Numbered from the stretch's first letter, positions 48,734 through 63,035 are shown. The stretch is 64,000 nt of DNA from Mallotus nudiflorus (GCA_947683625.1 CANTUR010000145.1:1257501-1321500), one strand, 5' to 3'. The notes: a model not told the origin generated them from the sequence alone. A program made the numbers and translations.

Positions 48734-51700
48734 TCAGCGTTTCACCTTACGAGGAAATTGAGTTGATTTTGACTCTGATTTTTTCAACTCAAAAGTCTTG
48801 CCTTTAGATATGAATCCATCATCATCTTCAGAATCGTCATCACTTTGTCCTCCAAACTTCCTTTTTGACTTCTTCTCATCATTTCGACAAATTACAAACT
48901 TCTTCTCATCCTTCTCTTCTGTGAATTCAAACTTATCCTTGGGCTTCCAAATGAAAAGTGACCTGAAAGATTGTCTTAAATTAGAACATAACAACCATAA
49001 GAGAACACCAAAATAAAAGAAAAGGAAAAGAAACAGTGCCATGGTGACATTACAAGTGCTCACTACCATTAATTTTCAACTTCCTTCACACATAAATGAT
49101 TCAAATTCTCAAAGGAGAGGCAAACCTTCAAAAACTTTCCATCTCCGCCAATTACAATCACAAAAACATCCAGAATACATTGGATCAAACTGATCATCAC
49201 TATAACCCATCAATCATTCAATTTCTCAAGAATCTAAGCACCCAAGAACAAGACACCTTTAGGGTGTGTTTACTTATGGAGAATTATTTTCTATTTTCAT
49301 TTTTCAATTTTCAAAGAAAATGAAAACTTCTTCATTTTCATAGAAAATTTGTAGAACATGTTTACTTGATAGAAATTGAAAATTATTTTTCATTTTTTGA
49401 AAATAAAAAATGTGTTTATCTATTTTCATCTATAACTTATTTTTCAAAGTAAAGAGATAATGATACATATCAAAGTACATAGATAATCTAGGGCTTGAAA
49501 AATAGAGTTTATTTTATCTTCTAATACTAAAATAAATAATAAATAACGAATAAAAAAAAATCCATAATGAAAACAACGTGTTTTCAAATTAAAACACCGT
49601 GTTTTCACTTTATATTTTTAATGAGGAAAATTTTTTAAAACAACAAAAACTTGTTTTACACTTTTCTCTTAGAATTGTAAAAATGGTGAAAATAGTTTTC
49701 AAGTGAAAATTTTTTGAAAACACCCAAAATAAACACAGTTCTATTTTCTATTTTCATTTTGAAAAATTTCCTAAAAAACTATAATAGTTTTTTATAAGTA
49801 AACACACCCTTAATATTTCAATCATGCCACAGCAGAAAGAGGGAGTTGCCACAGGCTGCATTATTGGCTCGAGGATGATTGAACTGACTCTAACAGATTT
49901 ATTAGACATTGCAAGAGTTGATTCAAATGCACCAATTAGGATGTCATATTGGTTCATCATATGGAACCATAGTTAATGTGAACATAAATGCAAAAAATTT
50001 TACAAATATGTGAAGTCATTTAAAGAACAGAGTGGAACCTTGAACTGCCAGATGCCAAAATATCATCCCGAGGGTGTAGCTTGTTCACAGGACTAATAGT
50101 TGTGATATTTGGATCCATAACTTCAGCAACTAGTTTCCCATTGCTGACATCTATAAAGTCAATAGGATGCAAAGCGGCACCATTGTAATTTTCACTTATA
50201 TAGCGACCAATAACTGTAAGGGACTCCGAGGGGTCCTGTAACAGAAAATAGTTTTTGGTATCCCACAGATGAGGAAGTAAAAAGATAAGGATACGCAATA
50301 CATGCATTAAATTTTCATAACCTTTGGATCCCATTCAGCGCGAAAAGGAGTCAGATGTCTGTTAAAGTCATGACTATGTACAATCTCTCGGCTTGGGGAG
50401 TCTAAATTTCCAAAGATAGAATCCCATACACGAAGACGGTTATCCTGTGAAGTGGTAAGAATTTTGCTCCCAGACAGTGGAGAGAAATATGCACAATTAA
50501 CAACACGTTTGTGCTCAAGGTCACAAAGTGAACACCCAGCTTCAAGGTGACGCAAATCCCATATGCGAGCCTGAGGTAAGATATTACACCATTTTAGGAG
50601 CTACAATGAACAGAACAATAAATAAATCCATATAGAGAGATATAAATAATCATAAGAAAATGGTGAACCAAACATGTTTCATACAGAATTTTCTATTTCT
50701 GCAAGACAATGCTATGGAAAAGTTCAACCCCATGGCCTATCAGTTATGAAATTAAACACAAATAGTTCAGGTAACTAATGGAATAAACAGCTTACAAAAT
50801 GATCATTTCCAGCGCTCAAAAGAAGCTCTGGATGAACTGGATTGCAATGAAGTCCAACAACTTTGCTACCTTTCTTGTGGATTAAAACTGCCTTCCCAGT
50901 TTTATTGTTGGAGCGCATGTCCACCCTGAACACAGCACACGCAAGAAAATGAACAAATGCGAAAATCTAGTAAGCTATATAAGCATATTTCAGTGGTTGT
51001 AGTTGCACCAAAAAAAAAAGACCGCCAACCAAAAGCATCAAACTTTTCTTCATAAGACATGAGATGACCAATTCCCAGTTTTCTATTTCATAATTTGCTC
51101 TTTCTATTTACTAAGTATATTAGAGTGAGCATGGAATTTAAACAGCCAAATCTCAAATCAAGTTATTGAAATAACACTTTCATCAGTTCAAAATTGAAAC
51201 CAAACCGATCATACTCTTGTTTTAAATCACAAACATCTACTGCTTTATGCGCATTGTGAACATTTGATTGCTAGACATGGATTGTGCAGTTGACAACCAT
51301 AACTCTACTGCCATGTCTTTGTAGTGTTCAACAACTGATCTCCTGCCTATCTATGCAGCAATGAACCACCCATATACATACAAACAAGTGATAGTAAGAG
51401 TCAAGCACCCGCTAAACAAAATAGGGTATTCATTGCTTTAGTTACTTCTTTCATCTCCTTTCTTTCATACTTACATGTAGAGAAAACCAAAGTTATCCGC
51501 AACAAGCACAACATTTTTCTCTGTGTTTATATCCATACCATAAAGCATTCTCCAGTTTCTTGGTCCCTGCAGACGAGCCATACGTATGTCATTCTTCATT
51601 AAATGGTATCAGAAACAATTCAAGGTAATAATTGATAAACACTTTTTGTTTCTCGCCCCTCTTCAATGCTTCTGCCCCAACTGTTCCCCACTACAACAGT

Positions 51701-53458
51701 CTAGACCTTCATAAACTTCTTTCTGAAAAGCAAATAAATGAAAGGCAAAGGAGCCACATACACAGGGATACATACTATCTTGTCATCCTAAATAAACAAA
51801 GAATAAGCTAAATTGAATGTTCGATGCTTGAACCAAAAAAGAAAATACCAACAGACAAACAAGAAAAGAGAAGCTCCAATCATTGCACACTGCATAAAAC
51901 TCCATAAGTCAATTGTCAATTCCCTCATCAGTTGATTACAAGGCTCAAAATAAGGAGTAGAAGCTAATTACCTGCCATCCATCAGGATTAAGGTTCATCA
52001 AAGATGATGAAAGTCCAGTCTCCATGTCAGTGCAACTGATGGTTCCATCTGAGGATGCAGCATACATCATGCCATCATTTGAAGGATTAAACCTGCAGGA
52101 ATCCAGATATTAAGATTCCATCAAACTGAATACTACCCCATCATTATCATATGCACAACAAGAAGCCAGATAATAATAAAAAAGGCTTTAAATTTGTAAA
52201 AAGAAAAATAACTTACTTCATGTTATTGACAATACATGTATGTATGTTTCCATAAACTGTTTTTTCATGCACTTTATCAAAGTCCCAAACTCCAACTTGC
52301 CCTTTCTTTGTTGTAGACCAAGACCAAAATGATTAAAAGAAAACATTGGTGAATTAGAATGAAATTCTCAAACCTAAACTTATTCCAACTAAAAACATAT
52401 AATGCAAGAGTCACCTTATCCCCAGATAAAAGAATGTTATTCCTTGTTGGGTGGAATTCCAAACATGTCACCCGCCTGCTATGGTATCTGATAACTGCAC
52501 AGCACACTTGATCTGGTATGATATATGATGGCTTTATCTATTAAGCAGCACAAAACCGAACAAATCCATTATTGAGATCACCTTATACATATATAGGTCT
52601 ACGCAATGAAATATAATATCATATCCAATTTGAAACATGCTAATTTCTGGAACACAAAGCATATGCCATTCAATAACCCGATTCTAAGAAGGTAGAATCT
52701 TCATAAATGAAACGATTGAATGAAACAAATTGTAAGATTATGTTGTTGAAAACATAAAATCCAGCAGTGGCAGTCCAACGTATGATCTAAAAACAGAGAA
52801 GTTGGCCATAAAAAATTCAAGACAAAAACACATATACGTGGAAAAAGATTACTTGAGGAATGGTTGGTCTAAGTTGACGGTGGAAAACATATTCCAACGT
52901 TTTATGCGTATTTCTTTGGGGAGCAGAAATAATCCCGCATTCAGTAGCGACTCTATGAGGGCATGAAATTGTAGTGTGGCCTGCCACCACCATCAAAACA
53001 TATACACAATGAGTAGAAAAACCAGTACTTTGAAACTAAAAGCATAGAACTTTAAATTGAGCTAGAGGCGCTACATACCGGGCATTTTGCAGAGAAAGCA
53101 GGGCTTCATAGGGCAATCTATGTAAGTAGCTCCTTTAAATCCGGCCTCATGACCCGGTTTCTTGCAAACCTAAAACAACAAAACCAAACTTAACTACTTC
53201 ATATTAAAAATTAAAGCCAAAGAAGAAAAGGGTCTGACTTACTTTGCAAACTTTCTTGAGACTAATAGTAATGGGCGCTTTCCCTTTCTTCTTGGCACCC
53301 AAATCCTCTTCATTTTTTGCTGATTCTGATTCTGATTCTGATTGTGGTTCGTTAACAATATCATTATCATCATCATCATCAGACGAGCTTTGCTCGGTGT
53401 CTGTGTCCCTCTCTATCACCACTTCTGGAAACGCAACTCTTCTCGTTTGCGGGGCCAT
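48734..53458 (-). CDS. DDB2: DNA damage-binding protein 2 (DDB2), 11 exons
   Basis: This is the substrate receptor of the nuclear CUL4-DDB1 ubiquitin ligase, which recognises UV photoproducts for nucleotide excision repair. Exons, all with GT-AG junctions: 53458-53243, 53169-53079, 52980-52853, 52537-52415, 52305-52217, 52092-51972, 51566-51475, 50925-50796, 50570-50322, 50235-50039, 48962-48734. They sum to 1,665 bp, 554 residues plus TGA. An acidic N-terminus (about residues 18-50) is followed by two Cys-His knuckles: C71/C74/H79/C91 and C96-C99-H104-C109. These are present in plant DDB2 but not animal DDB2. WD40 repeats fill about residues 150-490. HFARIWDLR (WDLR at 334-337) is a DWD box for DDB1 binding. 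A basic KKSKRK (509-514) and acidic tail suit nuclear location. The start is the first ATG, MAPQTRR. Length is close to Arabidopsis DDB2. Confidence 0.95.
49262..49809. mobile_element. Tourist-like MITE in the last intron of DDB2 (548 bp)
   Basis: A perfect 16-bp terminal inverted repeat, GGGTGTGTTTACTTAT, has TTA duplications at 49259-49261 and 49810-49812. It accounts for about half of the 1,076-bp intron 10 (48963-50038). GGGTGTGTTT ends with TTA target sites indicate the PIF/Harbinger superfamily. Confidence 0.85.
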
Positions 53459-53754
53459 TCTCCACCTTGACGAAGAAAAAAACGACAACAAAAACAGTGG
53501 CAAACGACAAAGATATGACGACGATTGAAGCAACCCCCAGAAATTAGGAAAAAATATAATATTCGAGTCGATTCCGCTGAAAATGATTTGACAGTAACGC
53601 CGGGCAAATTACACCCACGAACCGACTTGACTTCCACAGCTTCATAGCTTAATTACCAAAACGCCCTCGGCTTCAGCGGGTTACTGCAGGATATAGATGC
53701 CATGTATACTTAAAAGAGTTTTGGGTATTCTGGGTATTTAAAAGAACGGTTTAA

Positions 53755-53805
53755 GGCGGGAATTGACGTGGCGCAATATCCGCCACTTAGGATCTTAGAC
53801 GTGGC
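53755..53805 (-). promoter_or_regulatory. Candidate DDB2 promoter elements (E2F-like and ACGTGGC boxes)
   Basis: Starting about 300 bp upstream of the DDB2 ATG, GGCGGGAA (53755-53762; TTCCCGCC on the gene strand) matches an E2F site core. TGACGTGGC (53764-53772) and GACGTGGC (53798-53805) are G-box/ABRE-like ACGT cores. E2F control of repair genes is known in plants. Use here is inferred from sequence only. Confidence 0.4.
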
Positions 53806-53939
53806 CAAGGCTGTGGAATACGACGGCGTCTCATTTTATTTTTATTTGGTTTTGTCGTCGTTCGTGCGACCGTGACACGCATCTAGACTATTCTGATTTG
53901 TTTTTTCAATAATAATAATTAGGCCTGGAGGTAGAAATT

Positions 53940-55220
53940 GCACCTCCACATTTTGTTCTAACTCCGTATTGAATTTATACAATAATCTTTAAACCTCTAT
54001 GATAGTTAACGAATATAATTTTTTATTCAATCATAAAAAAAAAATCTAATTTTAAATGAATTATCAATTTACTATTTATATTAATAAATATAATTAGTTA
54101 TTTTTTAAAAAATATATCACTTAATTATAAAGTTCTAAAATTTTAAAAAATTATTTTGTAAGTTTATAAATTTTTAAAACTAGGTTATATATTTTTGTAA
54201 CAAAAATTTATCAATTTTATTTGTTAATTAACCATTAAAATTAATTTTTAAAAAAATTTATAAGATTTAATTGTATTGGAAAAAAATTATAAGACTTTAT
54301 TGTACTCAACAAAATTTAATCCAATTTTACAAAGAAAAAATTTTAATTTGGCTCACAATAAGATTCAATGTAAAATTAGGGCAAAATTGTAGGAATAACT
54401 AAGGGCAAAGCCACAAAGGTGCATTTTTGCCCCGTAACATCTATACTGAAAAGTACATATGTCTCTTACATTTTTTTTTACTATTTAAATACATAGTCAA
54501 GTACTTTTAGTGATTTTAGCCCTTAAATAACCTGTTATAGAAACGAAGTTAACGTCGTTTTCTATAATGCTTGCATGGATGCCCATCTTAATCAAAAAAT
54601 GAACAATTGGGTTGAGTTAGGACCCTCCATTCAAGAGAGTGAGAAGCAACAAATAACCACTCATAATTTTTTTGGTTTAAGAATCCTTTTCTAGGAGATA
54701 TAGTTGCAAGTTGGATCGTTATTTTCTAGAAGACACAGTTGCAATCGAGGAGCAAAACAAATTGCAAGTTCTCAACCTAATTGACTAAAATATTGTTCGA
54801 CTGCTACTTGCAACAATTTATTTCTCAAAATCTTTAAAAATTATAACTCCCAACAATTTGTTTCTCAATAACTTAACAAAGAACCTAAAACTAATAATGC
54901 TAAAGACTCAATAAAAACACAAAAAGAAAAAATGAAATTACAAAATTCATATATTAACTTAAAAATCTCTTCAGCTCCAACCATCATCATCATTATTGTT
55001 GTTGTACCTTTGTCAAATCTCTCATTACTTGAATTCGCTCCATTTGCAATTAGATTTCCCTCTTTATTTGAATTCAAACTCAAAGGTTCTCAATTCAAAT
55101 TCAATTTCACCTCATTTTCACCATTTAAATAGTGACATTTGCTCCATTTGTAGAATCTTTTTTATGATTGCTTTGTTTGTTATTGTTATATAAATTCAAT
55201 CAAATAAACTAAATTCGTAT
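53940..55220. other. AT-rich intergenic stretch, no gene seen
   Basis: Several short open frames occur on both strands but none has recognisable motifs. A poly-Asn/CAT-type low-complexity segment (about 54980-55000) produces apparent Ile-rich frames. Confidence 0.5.
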
Positions 55221-55239
55221 TTGAAAATGTCCTAAAGAG

Positions 55240-56340
55240 GGTGAATAGAACTTAAAAATTTTAAGGAAATTAAAATAAATTAAAAGAAAGATTAAGGGAT
55301 GAAGAAAAGAACACAAACAATTAAAGAGTTCGGATTATAACTAATCCTACATCTCCACCTAACTTATCTACAAGTTAGGATTTTCAACCCACTCCAATCT
55401 ATTCACTTATATTAGGTTTACAAGAGAGTTTTTCAAGGCTCAACTCAAACCTTTATAACTTGAGTTTTCAAGATTCACTCAAAATATTTTTCCAAGTGTT
55501 TTCAAAGATTACACTTAAACCTTACATAGAGAGTTTTCTTAGCTCACTCTTAAAACTAAAACTCAAGTGTTTCAATGGCTAACACTTAAACCAATTCCTT
55601 CTAAACTTAATTTCCCACTTCCCTTTTCAATCCAAGAAATAAAAAGAAAAAGAATCTAAGCCTATCATATAACCACACTCAATAAATTGAAATATATAAG
55701 AGAATTAATGAGTTTTACAAATGCTAAAAAAAAATTAAACGTTTAATCAATGTATGTAACTCCTAAAATGAAGTTTTCAGAGGTGTATTTATATATAGGA
55801 CTTGAAATCTAACTGTTGGAGGCCATTAATTGTATCCCCAAGCTCCACCAATTTTCATTTAATAAAAATTAGCTTTTTGTAGTTAAAACACCACTCACGG
55901 TCATGAGGGTAGGCTCCTTCTTGTGACCCTTGAAAGATATGATCGTTAGAGCTTTAAACTAACCATTAGAGAGCTGTAAGGATTACCCTCATGGTCATGA
56001 CCTGCTCCTTACAAGCTACTCACGACCATAAGCAACGCTAGTGAGCGGCGTAGGCCTTTGGCTCTATTCTTGCTCTCTTCAGGCTCCTGCTCGTGACTAC
56101 AGCTCCCGGTCATGAGGGGAGCTTGTGAGGAGCACTTTTAGCTTAGAAAACTTAACTCTTAATCCTCCAAATGCATTCTTTTGATCCTAACTTAGAAACA
56201 CACTTAAATGTAAAAGTTAACAACTAAAATTGATTGTTAAAGTCAAAACTAAGGTTGATTTGAGATTGATCATGACCTTGACCATACAAAGGGTCAACAA
56301 TATTAAATTCAAATTAGATAATTTCTTTACAAAACCATTT
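55240..56340. repeat. Unclassified repeat, possible LTR relic
   Basis: The segment has a GAAAAGAACACAAACAATTA block followed by pyrimidine-rich text, resembling segments of plant LTRs. It also has recurring GGTCATGAG/CTCATGGTCATGACC words (55897, 55990 and 56110 areas). No termini, primer site or coding part was found, so the class is unknown. Confidence 0.35.
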
Positions 56341-57349
56341 GTGTTCCTATTTTTGTTGTAGTTATCAAACAAGTTGCGCTTACATGTGATTTTTCTTCTT
56401 TGTCTACTTCATATGGGCCAAAGATCAGGAGAGGCAAAACTCCTTTCAATTTCTTTCATTAAACCAAACTTGAATTAATATGACCCCAAAGCCAAACTAG
56501 GCTACTTCAATTATGATGAATCGTTGTCTTTAGGTTTTTTATGATTAGTAGATAATCTGAATAGGTCAAGTTATTTAGAGAATTTAAGGGGTGATAAGGT
56601 ATGGGTAAGTCCATTGGAGTTAGTAACATAATCTCCCCAATCATCATCATTATCATCATCGACATATCAACAACAAAGATGAATCTCAATTATTAATTAA
56701 TGATGGATTAAACTGGATGATTTGATTTGAAGTAGTTTGATTTCTTTTATTTTTTTATTAAAAGAGAGTTAATATGACTTAAGCATCGATAGACTTTACA
56801 ATAGGAGGTAGCCCTCTATTTTAAATCAATAACGGTAGGATTTGAACTCCCTTAAAGAGGAGTTACCACTTAATTATTTTCTTACTAGCTGATGTAAAGT
56901 ATTTATTAGAGAAAACACGCTATAAGAAAAAAAAATTGGAAAGAGATCTCTTGGAGAAGAATGGGAATAACATGGTAAGTATGAAACCTCAAAACAATCA
57001 AGCCCTCTTATTCTTTTTTTTTTTTACCAAAAACCAACTTTTTTTTTTTTTACCCAATGTCATCCGCCAACTTTTTTTTAATGACCAATTAACATCCACA
57101 CAAGCATTATAAAAAATAGTGCTAATTCAATTGCATTAACAAGCTATTTGAGGGACTAAAATTTCATAAAATATTTCATTATATATTTAAATAGTCCAAG
57201 AAAATATAAGGGATATATGTGTTTATATATATATATTAGGCATGAAAATGTAATCTTGATCCTAATAAATTACTAACATTTGTTGGTCCAATTGGTAATG
57301 AATTTAAATCTTTTCAAGTAAGATTTCTTGTTCAAAAGAGTTTTGTTCT

Positions 57350-57720
57350 TAATAACTCGTTCACAAATCCTTTAAATCTATACGCATAAATAGAGTTAGG
57401 ATGAGTTCATGAGATTTTTCTCACAAGAACTTTGATGTTTAAGTTAGTATAATGTATATAAGAGAATAATTATGAAATGAATAGTATGTAGAAAATGTTG
57501 AGAATCAGTAACTTAAGAAGAGATTAGGGGTATTTAGCTCAAACATGGTTGGATTTGGACTCCCTTTATTAATACTTTATCCTTGTAAGACTAGTCTTCC
57601 TTGTTAATATTGAACCATGTATCCTTTTTTATTATGAATTTATACTTCTTCATGTGCTTTAGAGTGTTAGGCCTATATTGTGGACCTAAATATGGATATG
57701 GGGTATTAAGAGTCTCCCCC
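57350..57720 (+). repeat. Direct repeat copy 1 (about 370 bp), unclassified family
   Basis: It shares with 58997-59335 a colinear series of words: TAACTCGTTCA, CACAAGAACT, TAAGTTAGT, GTATATAAGAGAATAA, AAATGTTGAGAATCA, GACTAGTCTT-like and TAGAGTGTT. Identity is roughly 70 percent by eye. A 14-C run (57716-57729) closes it. Confidence 0.65.
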
Positions 57721-57829
57721 CCCCCCCCCGAATGTTGCTCGGATAAATATATTCAGTTGATCTTGAATAATGATAATCTTTGTATCATCCTTTGTATGTA
57801 TTTTAATGTTGAGCTTCTTATGAATCTAA

Positions 57830-58060
57830 GCATTCATAGTGCTTATGAGTATTTGATCGAGCATGCATAAAGTGTTGGTTGACACACATTATGTTAAGCA
57901 TGTATAGTGCTAAGTAATGTACAAAGCACGCATAGTTTCACGTGCCCACCAACACATGTAGTGCTAAGTATTGGACTGAGCAAGCGTAAAGTGTTGGTAG
58001 GCACACATAGAGCTAGTGAATATCATTCCAAGCACATATAGAGTGTTGGTGAGTGTCTAG
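57830..58060 (+). repeat. Degenerate local tandem repeat
   Basis: Units built on AAAGTGTTGGT..GCACACATA and ..GCATGTATAGTGCTAAGTA recur about four to five times with a period near 70 bp. No coding potential is apparent. Confidence 0.5.
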
Positions 58061-58429
58061 TCTTTACTATACGCCCATATGATGAGTTCCTACAATGAAT
58101 CACAATTCATAATGATTAACAAAAGAATAAATTTTACCATTAGTGTAACTTAACGTGATGTCTATTGTCATTTGACTCTGAGCAAGATTAGTATACAAGT
58201 TAATGTTGAAATTAAGCATTATCAGTTATCTATTAATGTTAAATAAGGTAGTCAGAGTGCTCGATTGTTTAGACTATTGCTAATCAAGCAATGTTAGCCT
58301 AATAAGGTGATCTATCGAATTATAATAATATTATTGTCGTAGTATTATCAAAGTAGCATCCATGCTCTTGGCTAATGAATTTTCTTTTTTAGCTATAACA
58401 ATATACAAAACAAAAAAAATTGGGATCAT

Positions 58430-58780
<351 letters not shown>

Positions 58781-58996
58781 GAATGTGCATCTATGTTTAA
58801 GTGTATGAATATGCTTATGTAACGGGGCATAACTACTCGATTATTTCAAATGAAAATAAATAATTAAGAAAGGAAACTTATTTGTTAGTGTGCTCGAGTA
58901 CCACTAGCTCTTAAGTTAATGAATATTTAGATTTGAATATTTTTTGCCATGAGATTTCTTAAGGGCATTGGATTTCCCACAGACGACGTTACCTGA

Positions 58997-59335
58997 TAAC
59001 TCGTTCATGAACACACATAACTAAAGCTAGGGTGAGCTCATGGATTTCTCCCACAAGAACTCCAATACTTAAGTTAGTGTGGTGTATATAAGAGAATAAG
59101 TATGGAAAGAATAAAATGTGGGAAATGTTGAGAATCAATAACTTGAGAAGAGATATGTAGTTCAAATTTGTTTGGATTTGAACACCTTTGATTGATAATC
59201 CTTATCATTATAGAACTAGTCTTGTTATTATTGACTAGGATATCATTTTCTCTTATGGATTTATACTTTTTTTATGAGGTTTTAGAGTGTTGAATCTGCA
59301 TTTTGGGCTTAAATAGGAATATGAGCTATCAGTTC
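58997..59335 (+). repeat. Direct repeat copy 2 of the 57350-57720 family
   Basis: It is colinear with copy 1 and about 1.65 kb away in the same orientation. The pair could be LTRs of a small element, but no TG..CA termini or target duplication are evident. Confidence 0.6.
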
Positions 59336-59396
59336 TTTTATAAGTTCACTCGATTCAGAATATTGTGATTATCGGATACTAGGTACATCAAATGTC

Positions 59397-59399
<3 letters not shown>

Positions 59400-59427
<28 letters not shown>

Positions 59428-59445
59428 CAACAATAACGACAACAG
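59400..59445 (+). repeat. (AAT)n/(AAC)n microsatellite
   Basis: A simple ATA-type repeat changes to AACAACAATAACGACAAC near 59425. Confidence 0.9.
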
Positions 59446-59932
59446 AAACAATGACTTTGTTGCAATATAAAATAGCTAAAACTCGAGTTAGCCAGGGAGT
59501 TTAATTAAATGATAATTGTTGTAATATCCCGAGTTTTTAAATAATTTTAAACTGCATTGGGATATGCAGTATTAATAATTTTTAAAACTAAATTGATTAT
59601 TTTATTATTTTATGAATAACTATCGATATTTTACGTTTATTTATAGTTTTCTATATAAATATTATCTTGAAACTTATTATTTTTAGAGATTTATTTATGT
59701 AAAATTATTACTTAAAAAATTTATTTTAATGATCCTATTAGGTACTAAGATTATTTTTTTAACAATGATATTGTCTATTTTTATTATTATTAAGATTATT
59801 ATTATTAATATTATTGTTATTGTTTTTATTAAATGGCATTGTTGCATGATTATATTAGGTGTTATTATGAATATTCATGCACACATATAATTAGGATTAC
59901 TATTTTATGTGAATATTATTTATTATTGTGGG

Positions 59933-59934
<2 letters not shown>

Positions 59935-59980
<46 letters not shown>
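59935..59980. repeat. (AT)n tract inside solo LTR G
   Basis: About 44 bp of alternating A and T. The two frames reading YIYIYI across it are artefacts. Confidence 0.9.
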
Positions 59981-59984
<4 letters not shown>

Positions 59985-62900
59985 TTAGTAGGGTTTATTA
60001 TAATGTGTTTTATTATAATGTGTGTGTATATATATATTAAAATATATGTGTGGTGGAGATTGGTTATATATATAGATATATTATATAATGTAAAGTATAA
60101 TATATACATATATATATAAATATACACATTTAACCAAAAACAAAGACATTTTCTTCTTCATCCCGAAACTTACCTCCCTCCCGCTAATATCCCATTTTTT
60201 GACTGTCACTGTGCCTCCTGCTTCTTCGCTAGACCACCCACCTTCTTCCTACCATCTCCGCGCCTTCTTCTTCCTCTCCAGTCGTCGTTTTGAGCTCCGA
60301 CAGTAGCAGCGGCAGTGAGTTGGTTTCTCACCGTTCTTCCACCTCCAGCCACAAAATCAAGCGTTTCCGGTGGCGTTGAACTCGTGGAGCTTTGAGGAAG
60401 AATATTCTGAGCTCCTTTTGGCTAGAAAACACATTTTGGTGAGGTTTCTAGCTTGTTTTCAAATTCAGTTATTTTTGGTTTTTTCAATTTTTTTTCGATT
60501 ATTTTGGTTGATTCATGAAAAACTCCTTCAAAAATGTTGATCCTAGTAGCTTAATCTAGCTCTGTGAATTTTTGTGGAATTTTTGGGAATTATTTTGATT
60601 TTTGTGAATTTTTTATTATTTTATTAAAATTTTCTAATTTTCGTAAATTAATTAAATAAATTATGAAATTGTGTTTTATGGTGTTTATAGGTGTTTAAAT
60701 GAATTTTAGAAATTTATTTGTAATTTTTGTGAATTTTATATAATTATTTTGAATTTAATTAGTTTATGTAACTTTGGGAAAATTAGGTTAATTATGTGTT
60801 TTAGTGAAATTAATTGGTTAATTGAGTATTTATATTGATATTATTGAATTATATGTTGAGAAATTAATTTTTGAGTAATTATACTATTTTTGGTGAATTT
60901 TTGATTAATTATAGTGAATTTATATAATTAGGGGTATTTTGGTAATTTGGCACTAAATTGGCTAAAAATATAATTAAATTGGTTTAATAGTTATTTGAGG
61001 TATAAAAATGATTTCTACAAATTATTTATTATTTTTAAATAATTAAAACTATTTTTCATAAATTATTTTCAAATTATATATAATATACTATTTTTCTAAA
61101 TAAATAAATTTTATTGGTTTTTAATATGTTTTAGGGTTAATTGTGTAATTTGGAGTTTAAAAATGTATTTTGGTCAATATTTATGAATTTATCGAGAATT
61201 GTTGATTTTTAATAATATTTTATTAAAATTAGGGTTTTTTTTTAATTATCAGTAAATAATTATTTTCAGTGTTTTGAATACCTAATTTGCTATATTTTGA
61301 GTATTGAAGGGCATTTTTGGTATTTTTAATGTGTTCTGTGTTTATATTATGAATTGTGAACCTCGGTCGGTAGAATTGTAGTTTGGGAGTCTGACCGAGG
61401 GGTTGTGTGGCTGTGTATTCTTGAAGTGTGTTTTCTATGCAGGATCGGCCCTATTTTTATAGGGAGATGTCTGTTTTACAGAGGAGACTCTGTTAAAATT
61501 TTGATAGATTTCTCGTAAAACGTAACAACCGGTCCGAGTCTAGTTTTGAATTCTTGATTGAATCTGTTTATAGTAATTCTAGAAGTATAGAGTTAGAAGT
61601 TTATTCTGATGATTATTATTATTTTATTTTTCTAGCTGCGCCGAGATCAAGACCTAACGGACCAGGTCCACCGAGTCTGTCTCGAGGAGCGCATACCAGT
61701 GAGTTATTATTCTGTATATATATGTATTGCATATAGAATGCATTACTTAGGGTTTTTCATTTTCATTATATGTTTTTAAAAGTGATTTAAATTATACTAT
61801 TTTTGGTATATCTAGGGTTGTATTTTTGTATATATATGCATGTTATTTTGATATATACACATTAAACGATTAGGGTTATGTTTAATACATTTTAATAATA
61901 TATACATGTTTTAAATGTACATTTAGTCATAATTATTTTATTAAATGATTAGTATACTTTAGGTATAGTTTTGGTATGTTTTAGGTGTATTCTTAAATAA
62001 TTGCATGCTATATTATAAATCTACACTTAAATTGTTTTTAAGTTTTTTTTTGGTATATTTTTGATATATTTCCAAATAAATGTATGCTTTATTATTAATT
62101 TAAACCTAACACATTAGTGGTATACTTAGGGTTTAATTGTGATATATGCATGCTAGAAAATTTGATCATTTTGGTATATTGCAAATATATGTTAAACCTA
62201 AACACATAATTAAATGAATATTTATACATAATTGTTTTATCAAGTGATTTGTGCACTTAGGTATATTCTTTGTATATTTAGGTACATTTTAAGCAAATGT
62301 ATGTTGTATTACTAAAATACACTTAATTATTTTTAACTATATTAATGGTTTACCTTTAGTATATTTCATACTTTATTTGACTTATATATATATATAGTTG
62401 ATTTTACTATTATGAATATTGTTTTACATTAATTATTTTCAGAATGAATGATTTATGTAAATGAAGGATATCAACAGAACGTATTTCCTAGTGGGCAGCA
62501 CTATAATCGTGTACGTACTGGTGCGATAGATAAAGGTTGAATGAGAATTAATTTTGGGTGATTATAATTGATTAGATTGATTTGACTGAGATTAATGGTA
62601 TGATAGATAGTGTGATTGCGGGGCCAATCACACTGGCTGTTAGACTGCTGGAGTTCGGTCAACTTAGTATCTCAGGGTCAGTCTACTGTCCATAGTGGAA
62701 TGATTAATCTAGTGGGTTGATTGAGATGTGAGGTGATAGATAGTGTGATTGATGGAGCTCGGTTGACCAAGTGTCTTGGGGCCGATCACACTGACAACCA
62801 GATTGCTGGAGCTCGGTCAACTTAGTATCCCGGGGCCAGTCTGCTGTCCAGATTGGAATAAGTGTTCTATTTGGAATCAAGTGAGCCTGTATGGCTAGAG

Positions 62901-63025
62901 TAATGATGGGGTTGATTGAGGTTGCTATTATTAGGGTTCTATGGATCCTTCATGAATTAAACTAAACGTTTTCTACATTTAGTATATTTATAAAGGCAGA
63001 ATTTGGCATTCATGTGAAATGTGTG

Positions 63026-63035
<10 letters not shown>

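Noticed and set aside
48798..49016. Plus-strand frame over the last DDB2 exon, and similar frames at 53244-53528
   Set aside because: Antisense shadows of the acidic and serine-rich parts of DDB2.
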